64,000 nt of DNA from Streptomyces sp. MNU76. GTDB taxonomy: Bacteria; Actinomycetota; Actinomycetes; Streptomycetales; Streptomycetaceae. Within the stretch, counting starts at the first letter, position 1; each line of letters begins with the position of its first letter. A program made the position numbers and the translations under genes. A model generated the notes under the pieces. That model was given only the letters and a program-made list of their open reading frames with translations, had not been told where the DNA came from and made no database searches. This document shows positions 36,939 through 50,430 of the stretch, in pieces. The stretch covers positions 310,001-374,000 of the forward strand of contig NZ_JAJKLK010000005.1 in assembly GCF_020982545.1 (NCBI RefSeq). Reading direction: 5' to 3'.

Positions 36939-38078
36939 ATGGACCTCGCTTGTTCCCCTGCCGACGAGGCCTTCCGCGCCGAGGCCCGTGCCTGGCTGCG
37001 CGGCCATGTCCCGTCGGGTCCGCTCCCGTCCCTGGAGACCGAGGAGGGCTTCGCCGCCCATCGGGCATGGGAGGCCGAACTCTTCGCCGACCGCTGGTCG
37101 GTGGTGAACTGGCCGACCGCGTACGGCGGCCGCGACGCGGGGCTGCTCCGCTGGCTGCTCTTCGAGGAGGAGTACTACGCGGCGGGCGCTCCGGGCCGGG
37201 TCGGCCAGAACGGCGTCAACCTCCTCGCCCCGACCCTCTTCGACCACGGCACCGAGGAGCAACGGGCGCGCGTGCTGCCCCCGATGGCCTCCGGCGAGGT
37301 GGTGTGGGCCCAGGCCTGGTCGGAGCCCGGGGCCGGGTCCGATCTGGCCTCGCTCACCTCCCGGGCCGTGCGCGCGGACGGGGGCTGGCTGCTGAACGGG
37401 CAGAAGACCTGGTCGTCACGGGCGGCGTTCGCGGACCGGGCGTTCGGCCTGTTCCGCATCGAGCCCGGCACCGACCGGCCCCACCAGGGGCTCACGTATC
37501 TCATGTTCGACCTGCGCGCCCCGGGGGTGACGGTCCGCCCGATCGGCCGCCTCGACGGCAGGCCCGCGTTCGCCGAGCTCTTCCTCGACGACGTGTTCGT
37601 GCCGGACGAGGACGTCATCGGCGAGCCCGGCCAGGGCTGGCGCATCGCGATGTCCACCGCCGGCAACGAACGCGGTCTGACGCTCCGCTCCCCGGGCCGC
37701 TTCCTGGCCTCCGCGCACCGGCTGCTCGCCCTCTGGCACGACCGGGGCAGCCCGGCGTCCGCCCGCGAGGCGGTGGCCGACGCGCTGATCGGCGCCCGCG
37801 CCTACCAGTTGTTCACCCACGCTGCCGCCTCCCGCTTCGTGGAGGGCACGCCGATCGGCCCCGAGGCCAGCCTGAACAAGGTCTTCTGGTCCGAGTACGA
37901 CATCGCCCTGCACGAGACGGCGCTCGACCTGCTCGGCGAGGAGGGCGAGTCGGCGGACACCGACTGGTCCGAGGGGTACGTCTTCTCCCTCGCCGGCCCG
38001 ATCTACGCCGGTACCAACGAGATCCAACGCGACATCATCGCCGAACGCCTCCTCGGCCTGCCGAAGGGCCGCCGCTGA
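36939..38078 (+). CDS. fadE30: Acyl-CoA dehydrogenase FadE30-like
   Basis: A 379-residue acyl-CoA dehydrogenase, starting MDLACSPADEAFRAEARAWL at ATG 36939 with GGGAAGGAG upstream. Flavin-binding stretches include WAQAWSEPGAGSDLASLTSR and NGQKTWSSRAAFADRAFGLF. The C-terminal GPIYAGTNEIQRDIIAERLL is the typical family end. In M. tuberculosis FadE30 (Rv3560c) dehydrogenates HIP-CoA, and the gene is divergent from the IpdF-type SDR there as well. A candidate KstR2 site lies directly upstream. Confidence 0.88.
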   Translation: MDLACSPADEAFRAEARAWLRGHVPSGPLPSLETEEGFAAHRAWEAELFADRWSVVNWPTAYGGRDAGLLRWLLFEEEYYAAGAPGRVGQNGVNLLAPTLFDHGTEEQRARVLPPMASGEVVWAQAWSEPGAGSDLASLTSRAVRADGGWLLNGQKTWSSRAAFADRAFGLFRIEPGTDRPHQGLTYLMFDLRAPGVTVRPIGRLDGRPAFAELFLDDVFVPDEDVIGEPGQGWRIAMSTAGNERGLTLRSPGRFLASAHRLLALWHDRGSPASAREAVADALIGARAYQLFTHAAASRFVEGTPIGPEASLNKVFWSEYDIALHETALDLLGEEGESADTDWSEGYVFSLAGPIYAGTNEIQRDIIAERLLGLPKGRR

Positions 38079-38381
38079 TGCGCGGAGCGCGCCTGAATGG
38101 CCGCCCCCGACATGTGGCCTCGACTGCGAGGGCCGTCCGCCGAGCGGTGGTCGCCGCCCGCAGGCCACCGCCGACGCGCGGCACCGACCTCAAGGGCCTC
38201 CGCCGAGGCGTGGCCCCCGATCGCAGGGCCCCGCCCCGCAGGGCCGCACCCCGACGCACGGCCTCGGCCTTCAAAGGCCTCAACTGACGTGTGACTCCCT
38301 CCCGAAGGCCACCGCCGACGCGCGGTCCCGACCCCAAGGGCCTCAGCTGACGCGGGCCCCCGCCCGAAAGGCCGTCACCGG
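38079..38381. repeat. Non-coding spacer with degenerate repeats between the two fadE genes
   Basis: About 300 bases with no convincing gene. The segment AGGCCACCGCCGACGCGCGG is repeated near 38161 and 38305, each time followed about 10 bases on by CAAGGGCCTC. GGCCTCAACTGACG and GGCCTCAGCTGACG also recur. AAGGCC/AGGGCC words are spaced irregularly throughout. It looks like decayed duplicated sequence. Confidence 0.6.
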
Positions 38382-39356
38382 ATGCGTTTCCTCCTGGACA
38401 CCGAACAGCGGGCGTTCGCCGAGTCGCTGGACGCCATGTTGTCGGCCGCCGGCACGCCCGCCGTCGTACGGGCCTGGGGGCGCGGGGAGCACAAGGCGGG
38501 GCGTGCGGTGTGGGCGCGCCTCGGGGACGCGGGCGTGTTCGCGCTGGCGGCACCGGAGGAGTACGAGGGGGTGGGCCCGCTCCCCGTCGAACTGGCCGTC
38601 GCCTTCGTGGAGTTGGGTCGGCACGCGGTTCCGGGCCCGCTCGTGGAGACGGTGACGGCGACGGTGCTCCTGGCGGGCCTGGGCGACCCGGGCCCGGCCA
38701 AGCGCCTGCTCCCGGCGCTGGTGTCGGGCGAGGCGATGGCCACGGTGGCGCCGGCGCCGGGATCGTACGCGCTGGACGGGGACACGGCGACGACCCGCCT
38801 GACCCTCGCCCCGGAGACGGGCGAACTGCGCCTCGCCCCCGGCCACGGCCCCGTGCGCCACTCCCTGGACCCGGCCCGCCGCCTGACCCCGCTCTCCACC
38901 GGCGGCGACCTCCTCGCCGCCGACCCGTCCCTGCTCGCCCACGCCCTCGTCTGGGCGCGTCTCGCGGTCGCCGCGCAGGCGCTCGGCGTCGGTCTGGCGC
39001 TGCTCGACAGGACGGTGGCATACGTCAAGCAGCGCACCCAGTTCGGTGTGCCCGTGGGGTCGTTCCAGGCGGTGAAGCACCGGCTGGCGGACGCCAAGGT
39101 GGCCCTGGAGTTCGCGCGGCCGCTGGTCTTCGGGGCGGCGGTCACCCTGGACCCGGCGGACGCGGCGGCGGCCAAGGTGACGGCGTGCGAGGCGGCGTAC
39201 GCGACGGCGCGCACGGCGCTCCAGGCGCACGGCGCGATCGGTTACACGGCGGAGTACGACCTGTCCCTCTGGCTGACCAAGGCGCGCGCGTTGCGGAGCG
39301 CGTGGGGCTCGCCCGACGAATGCCGGGACGTGGTCCTCAGCGGTCCTCAGCAGTGA
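38382..39356 (+). CDS. Acyl-CoA dehydrogenase, short FadE31/33-like subunit
   Basis: A 324-residue acyl-CoA dehydrogenase, shorter than the usual 380-400 because the middle domain is reduced. It begins MRFLLDTEQRAFAESLDAML. The C-terminal helix bundle has QRTQFGVPVGSFQAVKHRLA, QAHGAIGYTAEYDLSLWLTK and ends SPDECRDVVLSGPQQ. In steroid-degrading actinobacteria such short forms are one half of heteromeric (alpha2beta2) dehydrogenases. The partner could be the FadE30-like protein upstream or be encoded elsewhere. Last gene of the HIP island. Confidence 0.82.
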   Translation: MRFLLDTEQRAFAESLDAMLSAAGTPAVVRAWGRGEHKAGRAVWARLGDAGVFALAAPEEYEGVGPLPVELAVAFVELGRHAVPGPLVETVTATVLLAGLGDPGPAKRLLPALVSGEAMATVAPAPGSYALDGDTATTRLTLAPETGELRLAPGHGPVRHSLDPARRLTPLSTGGDLLAADPSLLAHALVWARLAVAAQALGVGLALLDRTVAYVKQRTQFGVPVGSFQAVKHRLADAKVALEFARPLVFGAAVTLDPADAAAAKVTACEAAYATARTALQAHGAIGYTAEYDLSLWLTKARALRSAWGSPDECRDVVLSGPQQ

Positions 39357-39369
39357 TGGCTGCCCGGGA

Positions 39370-40089
39370 CTACGGGATGATTCCCTGCGCCCGCGCCGCC
39401 GTCAGCCAGCTGGGAAACTCGCCCAGCAGTCGGTCGTACAACTCCGCGTCGGACACGGACCCCGGATCCGAACCGGCATGGAAGAAACCGGCGTTGTCGA
39501 CGACCCGCTTCCCCGGCACCGCCAACTCGTCCAGTCGGTGCAGGAAGTCGAACTGCTTGCTGTCGGGGTCGCCGAAGCCGATGAACTGCCAGAACAAGGG
39601 GAGACGAGCGGCCTTGCAGACGTACTTCTCGGCGGCGAGCCGGCTGGTCGGCCCGCCGTCGGTCTGGAACACCACGAAGGCCGGGTCGCTCCCGCCGCAG
39701 TCGAGATGGTGGTCGATGACGGCGTCCATGGCCACATGGTAGTTGGTCTTCCCCATGTGTCCGAGCCCGGTCACGATCCGCTCGACGCGGCCGTGGTGAC
39801 CGGTGAGGTCGATCTCCGTGACCGCGTCGACCCCGGTGGAGAAGAAGAAGACCGGCACGCTCCCGTCGTCGTCGAGCTGCGCCGACAGCCCGAGCACCCG
39901 ATCGGCGAGCGCCTGCACGCTGCCGTCCTTGTAGTACGGCCGCATGGAGCCGCTGTGGTCGACCACGAGGTAGACGGCGGCGCGCTGCCCCCGCAGACCG
40001 TGTCGGTCGAGGGAGGCCCCGGCGGCCTTGTACAGATCCACCAGGGCGGGGGCGGTCTCCTGCATCTTGCTGAGGCTGATGGCGGGCAT
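39370..40089 (-). CDS. vWA-domain protein (TerF/tellurium-resistance-like)
   Basis: 239 residues. A von Willebrand factor A domain has the metal-ion-dependent adhesion motif AVYLVVDHSGSMRPYYKDGS, then HMGKTNYHVAMDAVIDHHLD and FVVFQTDGGPTSRLAAEKYV. It resembles the C-terminal domain of TerF and cytoplasmic vWA proteins of ter clusters. No TerD genes are in the window. ATG 40089 has GGGAGGCCCC upstream; longer starts would run into the mobile element at 40131. The element and IS sit 42 bp upstream, in its promoter region. Confidence 0.85.
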   Translation of the reverse strand: MPAISLSKMQETAPALVDLYKAAGASLDRHGLRGQRAAVYLVVDHSGSMRPYYKDGSVQALADRVLGLSAQLDDDGSVPVFFFSTGVDAVTEIDLTGHHGRVERIVTGLGHMGKTNYHVAMDAVIDHHLDCGGSDPAFVVFQTDGGPTSRLAAEKYVCKAARLPLFWQFIGFGDPDSKQFDFLHRLDELAVPGKRVVDNAGFFHAGSDPGSVSDAELYDRLLGEFPSWLTAARAQGIIP

Positions 40090-40130
40090 GAGGGGCCTCC
40101 CGGCACTGGAGCGCGACGAAGACTCCGAGG

Positions 40131-40299
40131 CTAGGGGGTGTTTCGAAAGTCCCGCACAGCACCCACGGCGCCCGGCACGCACTCTCGCCGCACCGGCCGA
40201 AACCCCAAGTACGTCCAGTACGAGGGCTTTCGTCCGGCACGCCGAGAGCACGCACCGGACACCGCGGGCACCGCACAGGACTTTCGAAACACCCCCTAG
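40131..40299 (-). mobile_element. 169-bp palindromic MITE-like element, copy 2 (inverted)
   Basis: The exact reverse complement of 19169-19337 over all 169 bases, including the 22-bp termini. Bounded by CTAG on both sides (40131-40134 and 40296-40299). Here the strand with G-U-compatible arms is the minus strand. An IS701-like element is inserted at its right CTAG. It lies upstream of the vWA gene, so it may carry or block that gene's promoter. Confidence 0.93.
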
Positions 40300-41728
40300 T
40301 AGGGCTCCGTTAGGTTGCTCTGGCTCTTGGGTTCTGGCTGGTGGTGGATGTTCTGGGCAGCGGGCGGTGGCAGGTGGTGCAGGTGCCGGTCCAGCAGTTC
40401 AGCAGGTCCTGGATGGCGTCGAGGATCTGGTAGAGGGTGAGTCCGCTGTATCGGCTTTTGGGGACAGGCGCTGTTCGGTGAGGAAGGCGTGGGCGGCGGT
40501 GACCAGGGTGACGTGGTGGTGCCAGCCGTTCCAGGAGCGGCCCTCGAAGTGGTCCAGGCCGAGGCCGTGCTTGAGTTCCCGGTAATCGTGCTCGATGCGC
40601 CAGCGGATCTTGGACAGGCGGACCAGTTCGGTGATCGGTGTGTCGGCGGGCAGGTTGGACAGCCAGTAGTCGGTGGGTGCTTCGGCGTCCTGGGGCCATT
40701 CGACCAGCAGCGTCACCTCGGGCAGGACACCGTCCCAGTGGCCGTGCTCGGCAGTGGCGGCGGCTTGGGCCAGACGGCGGGCCCTCACCCCGGCCTACCG
40801 CACCCGCAGCGCCAGAAAGCGTGAGTGCATCGGCCCGCGGGAGCCTTCACGCCAGGTCACCTCGGTGAACGCCTGCCGTCCGTGCTCCTGAGCCAGCGCT
40901 GCCACCGAGGACGGCTTGTCCCGGTAGCGGGGCTGCGGCCTGCGACCGTTCCCGGACCAGGCCGGGGCGGTGGGCCGCACGTCGTGCGGGTGGACCGTCA
41001 CGTCCGAACGGACCGCCACGACATAGCCGATGCCCCGCTCGCTCAGACCGTCGCGGAAGTCGGCGTTCTGCCCGTAGCCGGCGTCGGCCACCACCACCGG
41101 CGGCACCAGACCCCACCCGGCCAGCTCATCGAGGATGTCCAGGGCCAGACGCCACTTCTCCCGGTGCCCGACCTCCTGCGGTATCCCGGTCTTCTGCCGC
41201 CGCACCGCATCGTCCGCCCACTCCTCGGGCACGAACAGCCGCCACTGCAGCGGACAGGACGCCGTGTCGGAGACCGCGTGCACACTCACCGCGACCTGGC
41301 AGTTGGCCCGCTTGCCCAGCGCCCCGCAGTACTGGCGCGCGACCGCCACCGACATCTTCCCGTCCTTGGGGAACGACACGTCATCGACCGCCCACGCCTC
41401 CGGGCCGATTCTCGGCACCATCCGCTGGGCGATCCGCCGCCGCACCGGCACCGGATCCCACGTCGACTGGTTCACGAACTGCTGCAGGTTCTGCTCGTTG
41501 CCGTCCGGCAGCCGTTCCGCCATCGGCTGGATCGACTTCCGCCGTCCGTCCAGCATCAGTCCCCGCAGGTAGCAGTCGCCCTTCGCCCGCTGATCCTTAC
41601 GCGGCACCGACGCGAACACGTCAGCCACGAATAACGCCAACGTCGCCCGAGCACGGTTCACTTCATGTGCGTCCACACCTTCAGCGTTCCCCCAAACAGG
41701 ACCGACAGACAGACGTAACGGAGCCCTA
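40300..41728 (-). mobile_element. IS701-family insertion sequence with CTAG duplication
   Basis: 1429 bp. Terminal inverted repeats are TAGGGCTCCGTTA (left) and TAACGGAGCCCTA (right). CTAG lies on both sides (40296-40299 and 41729-41732), matching the YTAR target duplication of the IS701 family. It carries one transposase gene on the minus strand, now broken. It is inserted exactly at the right boundary of the 169-bp element, giving three CTAG copies in a row (element left, junction, IS right). Confidence 0.92.
40310..41676 (-). pseudogene. IS701-family transposase, amber stop and frameshift
   Basis: It starts MDAHEVNRARATLALFVADV. It has the DDE features EAWAVDDVSFPKDGKMSVAV (D), PPVVVADAGYGQNADFRDGL (D) and IRWRIEHDYRELKHGLGLDH (E). 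After SRFLALRVR an in-frame TAG (40795-40797) interrupts it, and the same frame continues AGVRARRLAQAAATAEHGHW. A second break near 40455 shifts to GLTLYQILDAIQDLLNCWTG and the end at 40310. Restored length is about 455 residues, normal for IS701. The stop is a substitution-type lesion, unlike the C-run losses elsewhere, so this copy is probably truly dead. Confidence 0.88.
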
Positions 41729-41830
41729 CTAGGGCACTCCCCCGCAGCGCGCTCCCGCCCAGGTTCGCTATTTTGTTCGCCGCCGTCCTCACCGGCTCGT
41801 CATCAGCCCCGCACCCACAAGGAGCCGGCC

Positions 41831-42760
41831 GTGGAACCCGAGTCCTCGTCGTCGTCCGAGCCCGCCGTCACCACCTGCTACCGCCACCCGAACGTGGAGT
41901 CCTACGTCCGCTGCACCCGCTGCGAGCGGTTCATCTGCCCGGACTGCATGCGCGACGCGGCCGTGGGCCACCAGTGCCCGGAGTGCGTGAGGGAGGGCGC
42001 GAGAAGCGTCCGCCAGGCCCGCACGGCCTTCGGCGGCCGGATCTCGGCGGTCCCGCTGGTGACGTACGTCCTGATCGGCCTGAACGTCGTCGCGTACGTC
42101 GCCGAACTGCTCCGCCCGTCGATCGTCGACGACTTCGCGATGCTGGGCCGGGGCCTCACCGGCCCGGACGGTCTGCGCTACGTCTGGCAGAGCGCCTACC
42201 CGGGCGACTTCCACCTCGAAGGCGTGATCGACGGCGAGTGGTACCGCCTCCTCACCGGCGCCTTCCTCCACATCCCGCCCACCGAGGGCACGTTCGGCAT
42301 CCTCCACATCGTGATGAACATGGTCACCCTGTGGAACGTGGGCCGGGTGGTGGAGGCACAGCTGGGCCGCGCCCGCTATCTGAGCCTGTACCTCCTCTCC
42401 GCCCTCGGCGGCTCCGTCCTGGTCCTCCTCCTGGCTCCCGACAGCAGCACGGTCGGCGCCTCCGGCGCGATCTTCGGCGTCTGCACGGCGTACTACGTCC
42501 TGGCCCGCCGCCTCGGCGCCGACCCGGCGGGCATCAACCGCTTCATGGCGGGTCTGCTGATCTGGCTGGTCATCTCGGCCGTCGTGACGTCCTGGCAGGG
42601 CCACCTCGGCGGCCTCCTCACAGGCGGCCTGACCGCCCTGGCCTTCGCGTACGCACCGAGGGACCGACGACGGGTGCTGGTACAGGCGGGGGCGTGCGTA
42701 GGGGTACTGGCGCTGTTGGTGGTGCTGGCGGTGGCGAAGGTGGCGGCGATGACGGGCTGA
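41831..42760 (+). CDS. Rhomboid-family intramembrane serine protease
   Basis: 309 residues. A cytoplasmic N-terminal zinc-binding region (CYRHPNVESYVRCTRCERF, then CPDCMRDAAVGHQCPECV) resembles a B-box. Six or seven transmembrane helices follow. The catalytic serine is in STVGASGAIFGVCTAYYV and the catalytic histidine in SWQGHLGGLLTGGL. GGSVLVLLL and HIVMNMVTLWNVGR are typical of the family. The GTG at 41831 follows AAGGAG. Substrates unknown. It starts 99 bp after the IS end. Confidence 0.93.
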   Translation: MEPESSSSSEPAVTTCYRHPNVESYVRCTRCERFICPDCMRDAAVGHQCPECVREGARSVRQARTAFGGRISAVPLVTYVLIGLNVVAYVAELLRPSIVDDFAMLGRGLTGPDGLRYVWQSAYPGDFHLEGVIDGEWYRLLTGAFLHIPPTEGTFGILHIVMNMVTLWNVGRVVEAQLGRARYLSLYLLSALGGSVLVLLLAPDSSTVGASGAIFGVCTAYYVLARRLGADPAGINRFMAGLLIWLVISAVVTSWQGHLGGLLTGGLTALAFAYAPRDRRRVLVQAGACVGVLALLVVLAVAKVAAMTG

Positions 42761-42780
42761 GGCCCTCACCTGGGACATGC

Positions 42781-42840
42781 GACGGCGCCTGCCCGGTAGT
42801 CCGGTCGGGGACTGGTGGGCAGGCGCCGTCTGTGTTCCGT
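42781..42840. terminator. Bidirectional terminator between rhomboid and gltD
   Basis: The outer stem GACGGCGCCTGCCC (42781-42794) pairs perfectly with 42827-42840. An inner AGTCC/GGACT stem lies in the loop. It sits between convergent genes and can serve both. Confidence 0.9.
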
Positions 42841-42868
42841 ACGCCGTTGTACGGGACGTCTGTTGATC

Positions 42869-42942
42869 CGGTGGATCAGTGACCCGGTGGATCAGTGACC
42901 GGCGGGGCAGGACCCGGCAGGTCAGGAACCCGGTGGATCAGA
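42869..42942. repeat. 16-bp tandem repeat at the gltD 3' end
   Basis: CGGTGGATCAGTGACC is perfectly repeated at 42869-42884 and 42885-42900. Three degenerate units follow and run into the stop codon of gltD (42938). Confidence 0.85.
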
Positions 42943-44390
42943 CCATCAGCGAGCGGTCCGTCGGGCGGATCGGGGCCGGCAGGTCGCTCGCGCCCGTGAG
43001 GAAGCGGTCGCAGCCGCGGGCGGCCGAGCGGCCCTCGGCGATCGCCCAGACGATGAGGGACTGACCGCGCCCCGCGTCGCCCGCCACGAACACACCCGGC
43101 ACGTTCGTCTGGAAGTCGGCGTCACGCGCGATGTTGCCGCGCTCGTCGAGGTCCAGGCCGAACTGGTCCACGAGACCGTTCTCGCGGTCCGTGCCGGTGA
43201 AGCCCATCGCCAGCGTCACCAGCTGGGCGGGGATCTTCCGCTCCGTGCCCGGCTTCTGTGTCAGCTTGCCGTCGACGAACTCGACCTCGACGAGGTGCAG
43301 CCACTGGACGTTGCCGTCCTCGTCGCCCTCGAAGTGGGTGGTGGAGACGGAGTAGACCCGCTCGCCGCCCTCCTCGTGCGCGGAGGTGACCTTGTACAGC
43401 ATCGGGAAGGTCGGCCACGGCTGGTTCGGGGCACGGTCCTCGCCCGGCTTCGGCATGATCTCCAGCTGTGTGACCGAGGCCGCGCCCTGGCGGTGGGCGG
43501 TGCCCACGCAGTCCGCGCCGGTGTCGCCACCGCCGATGACGACGACGTGCTTGCCCTCGGCCGTGATGGGGGGCGCCACGAAGTCGCCCTCCTGCACCTT
43601 GTTGGCCAGCGGCAGGTACTCCATCGCCTGGTGGATGCCGTTCAGCTCGCGGCCGGGGACCGGCAGGTCACGGGCGGTGGTGGCGCCCGCGGCGATGACG
43701 ACGGCGTCGTACCGCTTCTTCAGGTCCGTCGCCTTGAGGTCGCGGCCGATCTCGATGCCCGTCCGGAAGCGGGTGCCCTCCGCGCGCATCTGCTCGATAC
43801 GGCGGTTGATGTGCCGCTTCTCCATCTTGAACTCGGGGATGCCGTAGCGGAGGAGGCCTCCGACGCGGTCCGCGCGCTCGTAGACGGCGACGGTGTGACC
43901 GGCCCGGGTCAGCTGCTGGGCGGCGGCCAGGCCCGCCGGGCCCGAGCCGATGACCGCGACCGTCTTGCCGGAGAGGCGCTCCGGGGCCTGGGGCGCGACG
44001 TCGCCGCCGTCCCACGCCTTGTCGATGATCGAGACCTCGACGTTCTTGATGGTGACGGCCGGCTGGTTGATGCCGAGCACGCACGCCGACTCGCAAGGAG
44101 CGGGGCACAGGCGGCCCGTGAACTCCGGGAAGTTGTTGGTGGCGTGCAGGCGCTCGGAGGCGGCCGCCCAGTCCTCGCGGTAGGCGTAGTCGTTCCACTC
44201 GGGGATGAGGTTCCCGAGGGGACAGCCGTTGTGGCAGAACGGGATGCCGCAGTCCATGCAGCGGGACGCCTGCTTCGAGATGATCGGGAGCAGGGAACCG
44301 GGGACGTAGACCTCGTTCCAGTCCTTCAGCCGTACGTCGACGGGGCGGGACTTGGCGACCTCGCGCCCGTGGTTGAGGAAGCCCTTCGGG

Positions 44391-44398
<8 letters not shown>
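42938..44398 (-). CDS. gltD: Glutamate synthase small subunit
   Basis: A 486-residue beta subunit of NADPH-dependent GOGAT. The N-terminal [4Fe-4S] region has [20 protein letters not shown] and [23 protein letters not shown] site: [25 protein letters not shown] site: [21 protein letters not shown] second FAD contact, [20 protein letters not shown], lies near the end. It passes electrons from NADPH to GltB for glutamate formation. It overlaps the gltB stop by 8 bp and is co-transcribed with it. Confidence 0.97.
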
Positions 44399-48992
<4,594 letters not shown>

Positions 48993-49016
48993 CGGCTCTC
49001 CCGTCGTCGTCATCTG

Positions 49017-49056
49017 GCTGGGGGTCCCTCCCAGGCCCTTCAGGCTCTGGGGGAGC
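49017..49056. repeat. GGGGGTCCCTCCCAGG / CTGGGGGAG intergenic hairpin
   Basis: A palindromic GC-rich element in the gltB leader. Similar elements are dispersed in Streptomyces intergenic regions, and a related one lies at 63707-63750. It falls between the candidate promoter and the gltB ATG, so it will be part of the 5' leader. Confidence 0.55.
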
Positions 49057-49098
49057 GATTGCCGAGGGACGACGCTGGCCCTCTGCGTAAGGTGCAAA

Positions 49099-49114
49099 AT
49101 TTCGTGCAGGTTAC
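49099..49114 (-). promoter_or_regulatory. Candidate GlnR half-box upstream of gltB
   Basis: On the minus strand GTAAC-CTGCAC-GAAAT fits one a-site/b-site pair of the actinobacterial GlnR consensus (gTnAc-n6-GaAAc), about 107 bp before the gltB start. The second pair is weak. Nitrogen control of gltB by GlnR would be reasonable but is inferred. Confidence 0.45.
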
Positions 49115-49412
49115 ATGATGGAACGATTCTCGGGAAGCGGATACTTCGTCCCACCATGCGGACGCCACGGCGCGGAGGGGGTGGCCGCACACGGTGGCGT
49201 GATCGAACGCGATCAAGGGGGAGCCGACCGGACAGATCCTTGTCGGTCGACCGGGGCGCAGGAGGCGTCGTCGCCCACTACTCAGATGCTTCAGATGCTT
49301 GACGGGCGTCATTGCCCGCGGCGCTTACGGCTCATGCCCAGCGGTTAAGCATTCGAAACCGCGTGGTAACGACTATTTATGCGGTCCCGCGCATACGTAG
49401 CCATCTGATCCA

Positions 49413-50141
49413 TCATACGGCCGCACCGAACAGGCTGCCCAGGGCGTACGTCACACCCGCCGCCGCACCCCCGAGGGCCAGCTGCCGCAGCCCGCTGAAC
49501 CACCAGGTTCTGGCCGTCACCCTGGCCACCAAGGCACCGCACCCGAAGAGCCCGACGAGTGCCACCAGCACGGCGGGCCACAGCGCGCCCGCCCCGAGGA
49601 GATAGGGCAGTACGGGCAGCAGGGCACCCAGCGCGAAGGAGCCGAAACTCGACACGGCGGCCACGACGGGCGAGGGCAGATCGCCGGGATCGATCCCCAG
49701 CTCCTCGCGCGCGTGGATCTCCAGCGCCTGCTCGGGATCGTGCGACAGCTGCCGCGCCACCTCCCGGGCGAGTGCGGCCTCGACGCCACGACTCTCGTAG
49801 AGCGCGGCGAGCTCCTTCTCCTCGTCCTTGGGGTGCTTGCGCAACTCCCTCCGCTCGACGTCGAGTTCGGCCTGGACGAGTTCCCGCTGCGAGGCCACGG
49901 AGGTGTACTCGCCCGCGGCCATGGAGAAGGCCCCGGCGGCGAGCCCCGCGAGCCCCGCAACGACGACCGCCTCCCGCCCGGCCGTTCCGCCGGCGACACC
50001 GGTCATCAGCGCCAGGTTGGACACGAGCCCGTCCATCGCCCCGAACACGGCGGGCCGCAGCCAGCCGCCGTTCACGTCCCGATGGGTGTGGTTGTCGCGG
50101 TGCGCCTCGTGCAACGCGGCTTCGGTGTCGATGATCGCCAC
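49413..50141 (-). CDS. VIT1/CCC1-family membrane transporter
   Basis: A 242-residue protein of the vacuolar iron transporter family (iron/manganese). GTG 50141 (VAIIDTEAALHEAHRDNHTH) is preferred, with AAAGGGG upstream. It contains LRPAVFGAMDGLVSNLALMT, AGAFSMAAGEYTSVASQREL, then a charged metal-binding domain (AELDVERRELRKHPKDEEKE, AALYESRGVEAALAREVARQ) and three C-terminal helices. The order of helices and the charged loop are typical of VIT proteins. No metal-responsive box was recognised. The 289-bp gap to the next gene, divergent, shows no other feature. Confidence 0.88.
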   Translation of the reverse strand: MAIIDTEAALHEAHRDNHTHRDVNGGWLRPAVFGAMDGLVSNLALMTGVAGGTAGREAVVVAGLAGLAAGAFSMAAGEYTSVASQRELVQAELDVERRELRKHPKDEEKELAALYESRGVEAALAREVARQLSHDPEQALEIHAREELGIDPGDLPSPVVAAVSSFGSFALGALLPVLPYLLGAGALWPAVLVALVGLFGCGALVARVTARTWWFSGLRQLALGGAAAGVTYALGSLFGAAV

Positions 50142-50430
50142 GATCAAGCCCCTTTCCTCGCGTCGAACGTACGCTCGGAAAATCACTTCTGCCAGCAAGG
50201 AAGGCCGTACTTACCCGGCTCCGCACCCGGCTCGGAGACTGTTCGAGAAACAGCTGCCGCTCATTCGTACATGACGCCGCACAGATGTCGACCGGGTGAT
50301 ACGCGAGCGTTCCGCGCGCCGCCGAGGCACCCGATGTGGGAGAGATCTTCCCAGCGAAAGCTGGCACATCTTCAGAGCGGATCAACTGCCCACCGGGTCA
50401 GACCTGCCCACGGGCCAGAGAGGCGACCGT

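Noticed and set aside
48993..49190. A longer GltB starting at 49190
   Set aside because: The added residues cross a hairpin and the AT-rich promoter-like region; ATG 48992 has a good ribosome site.
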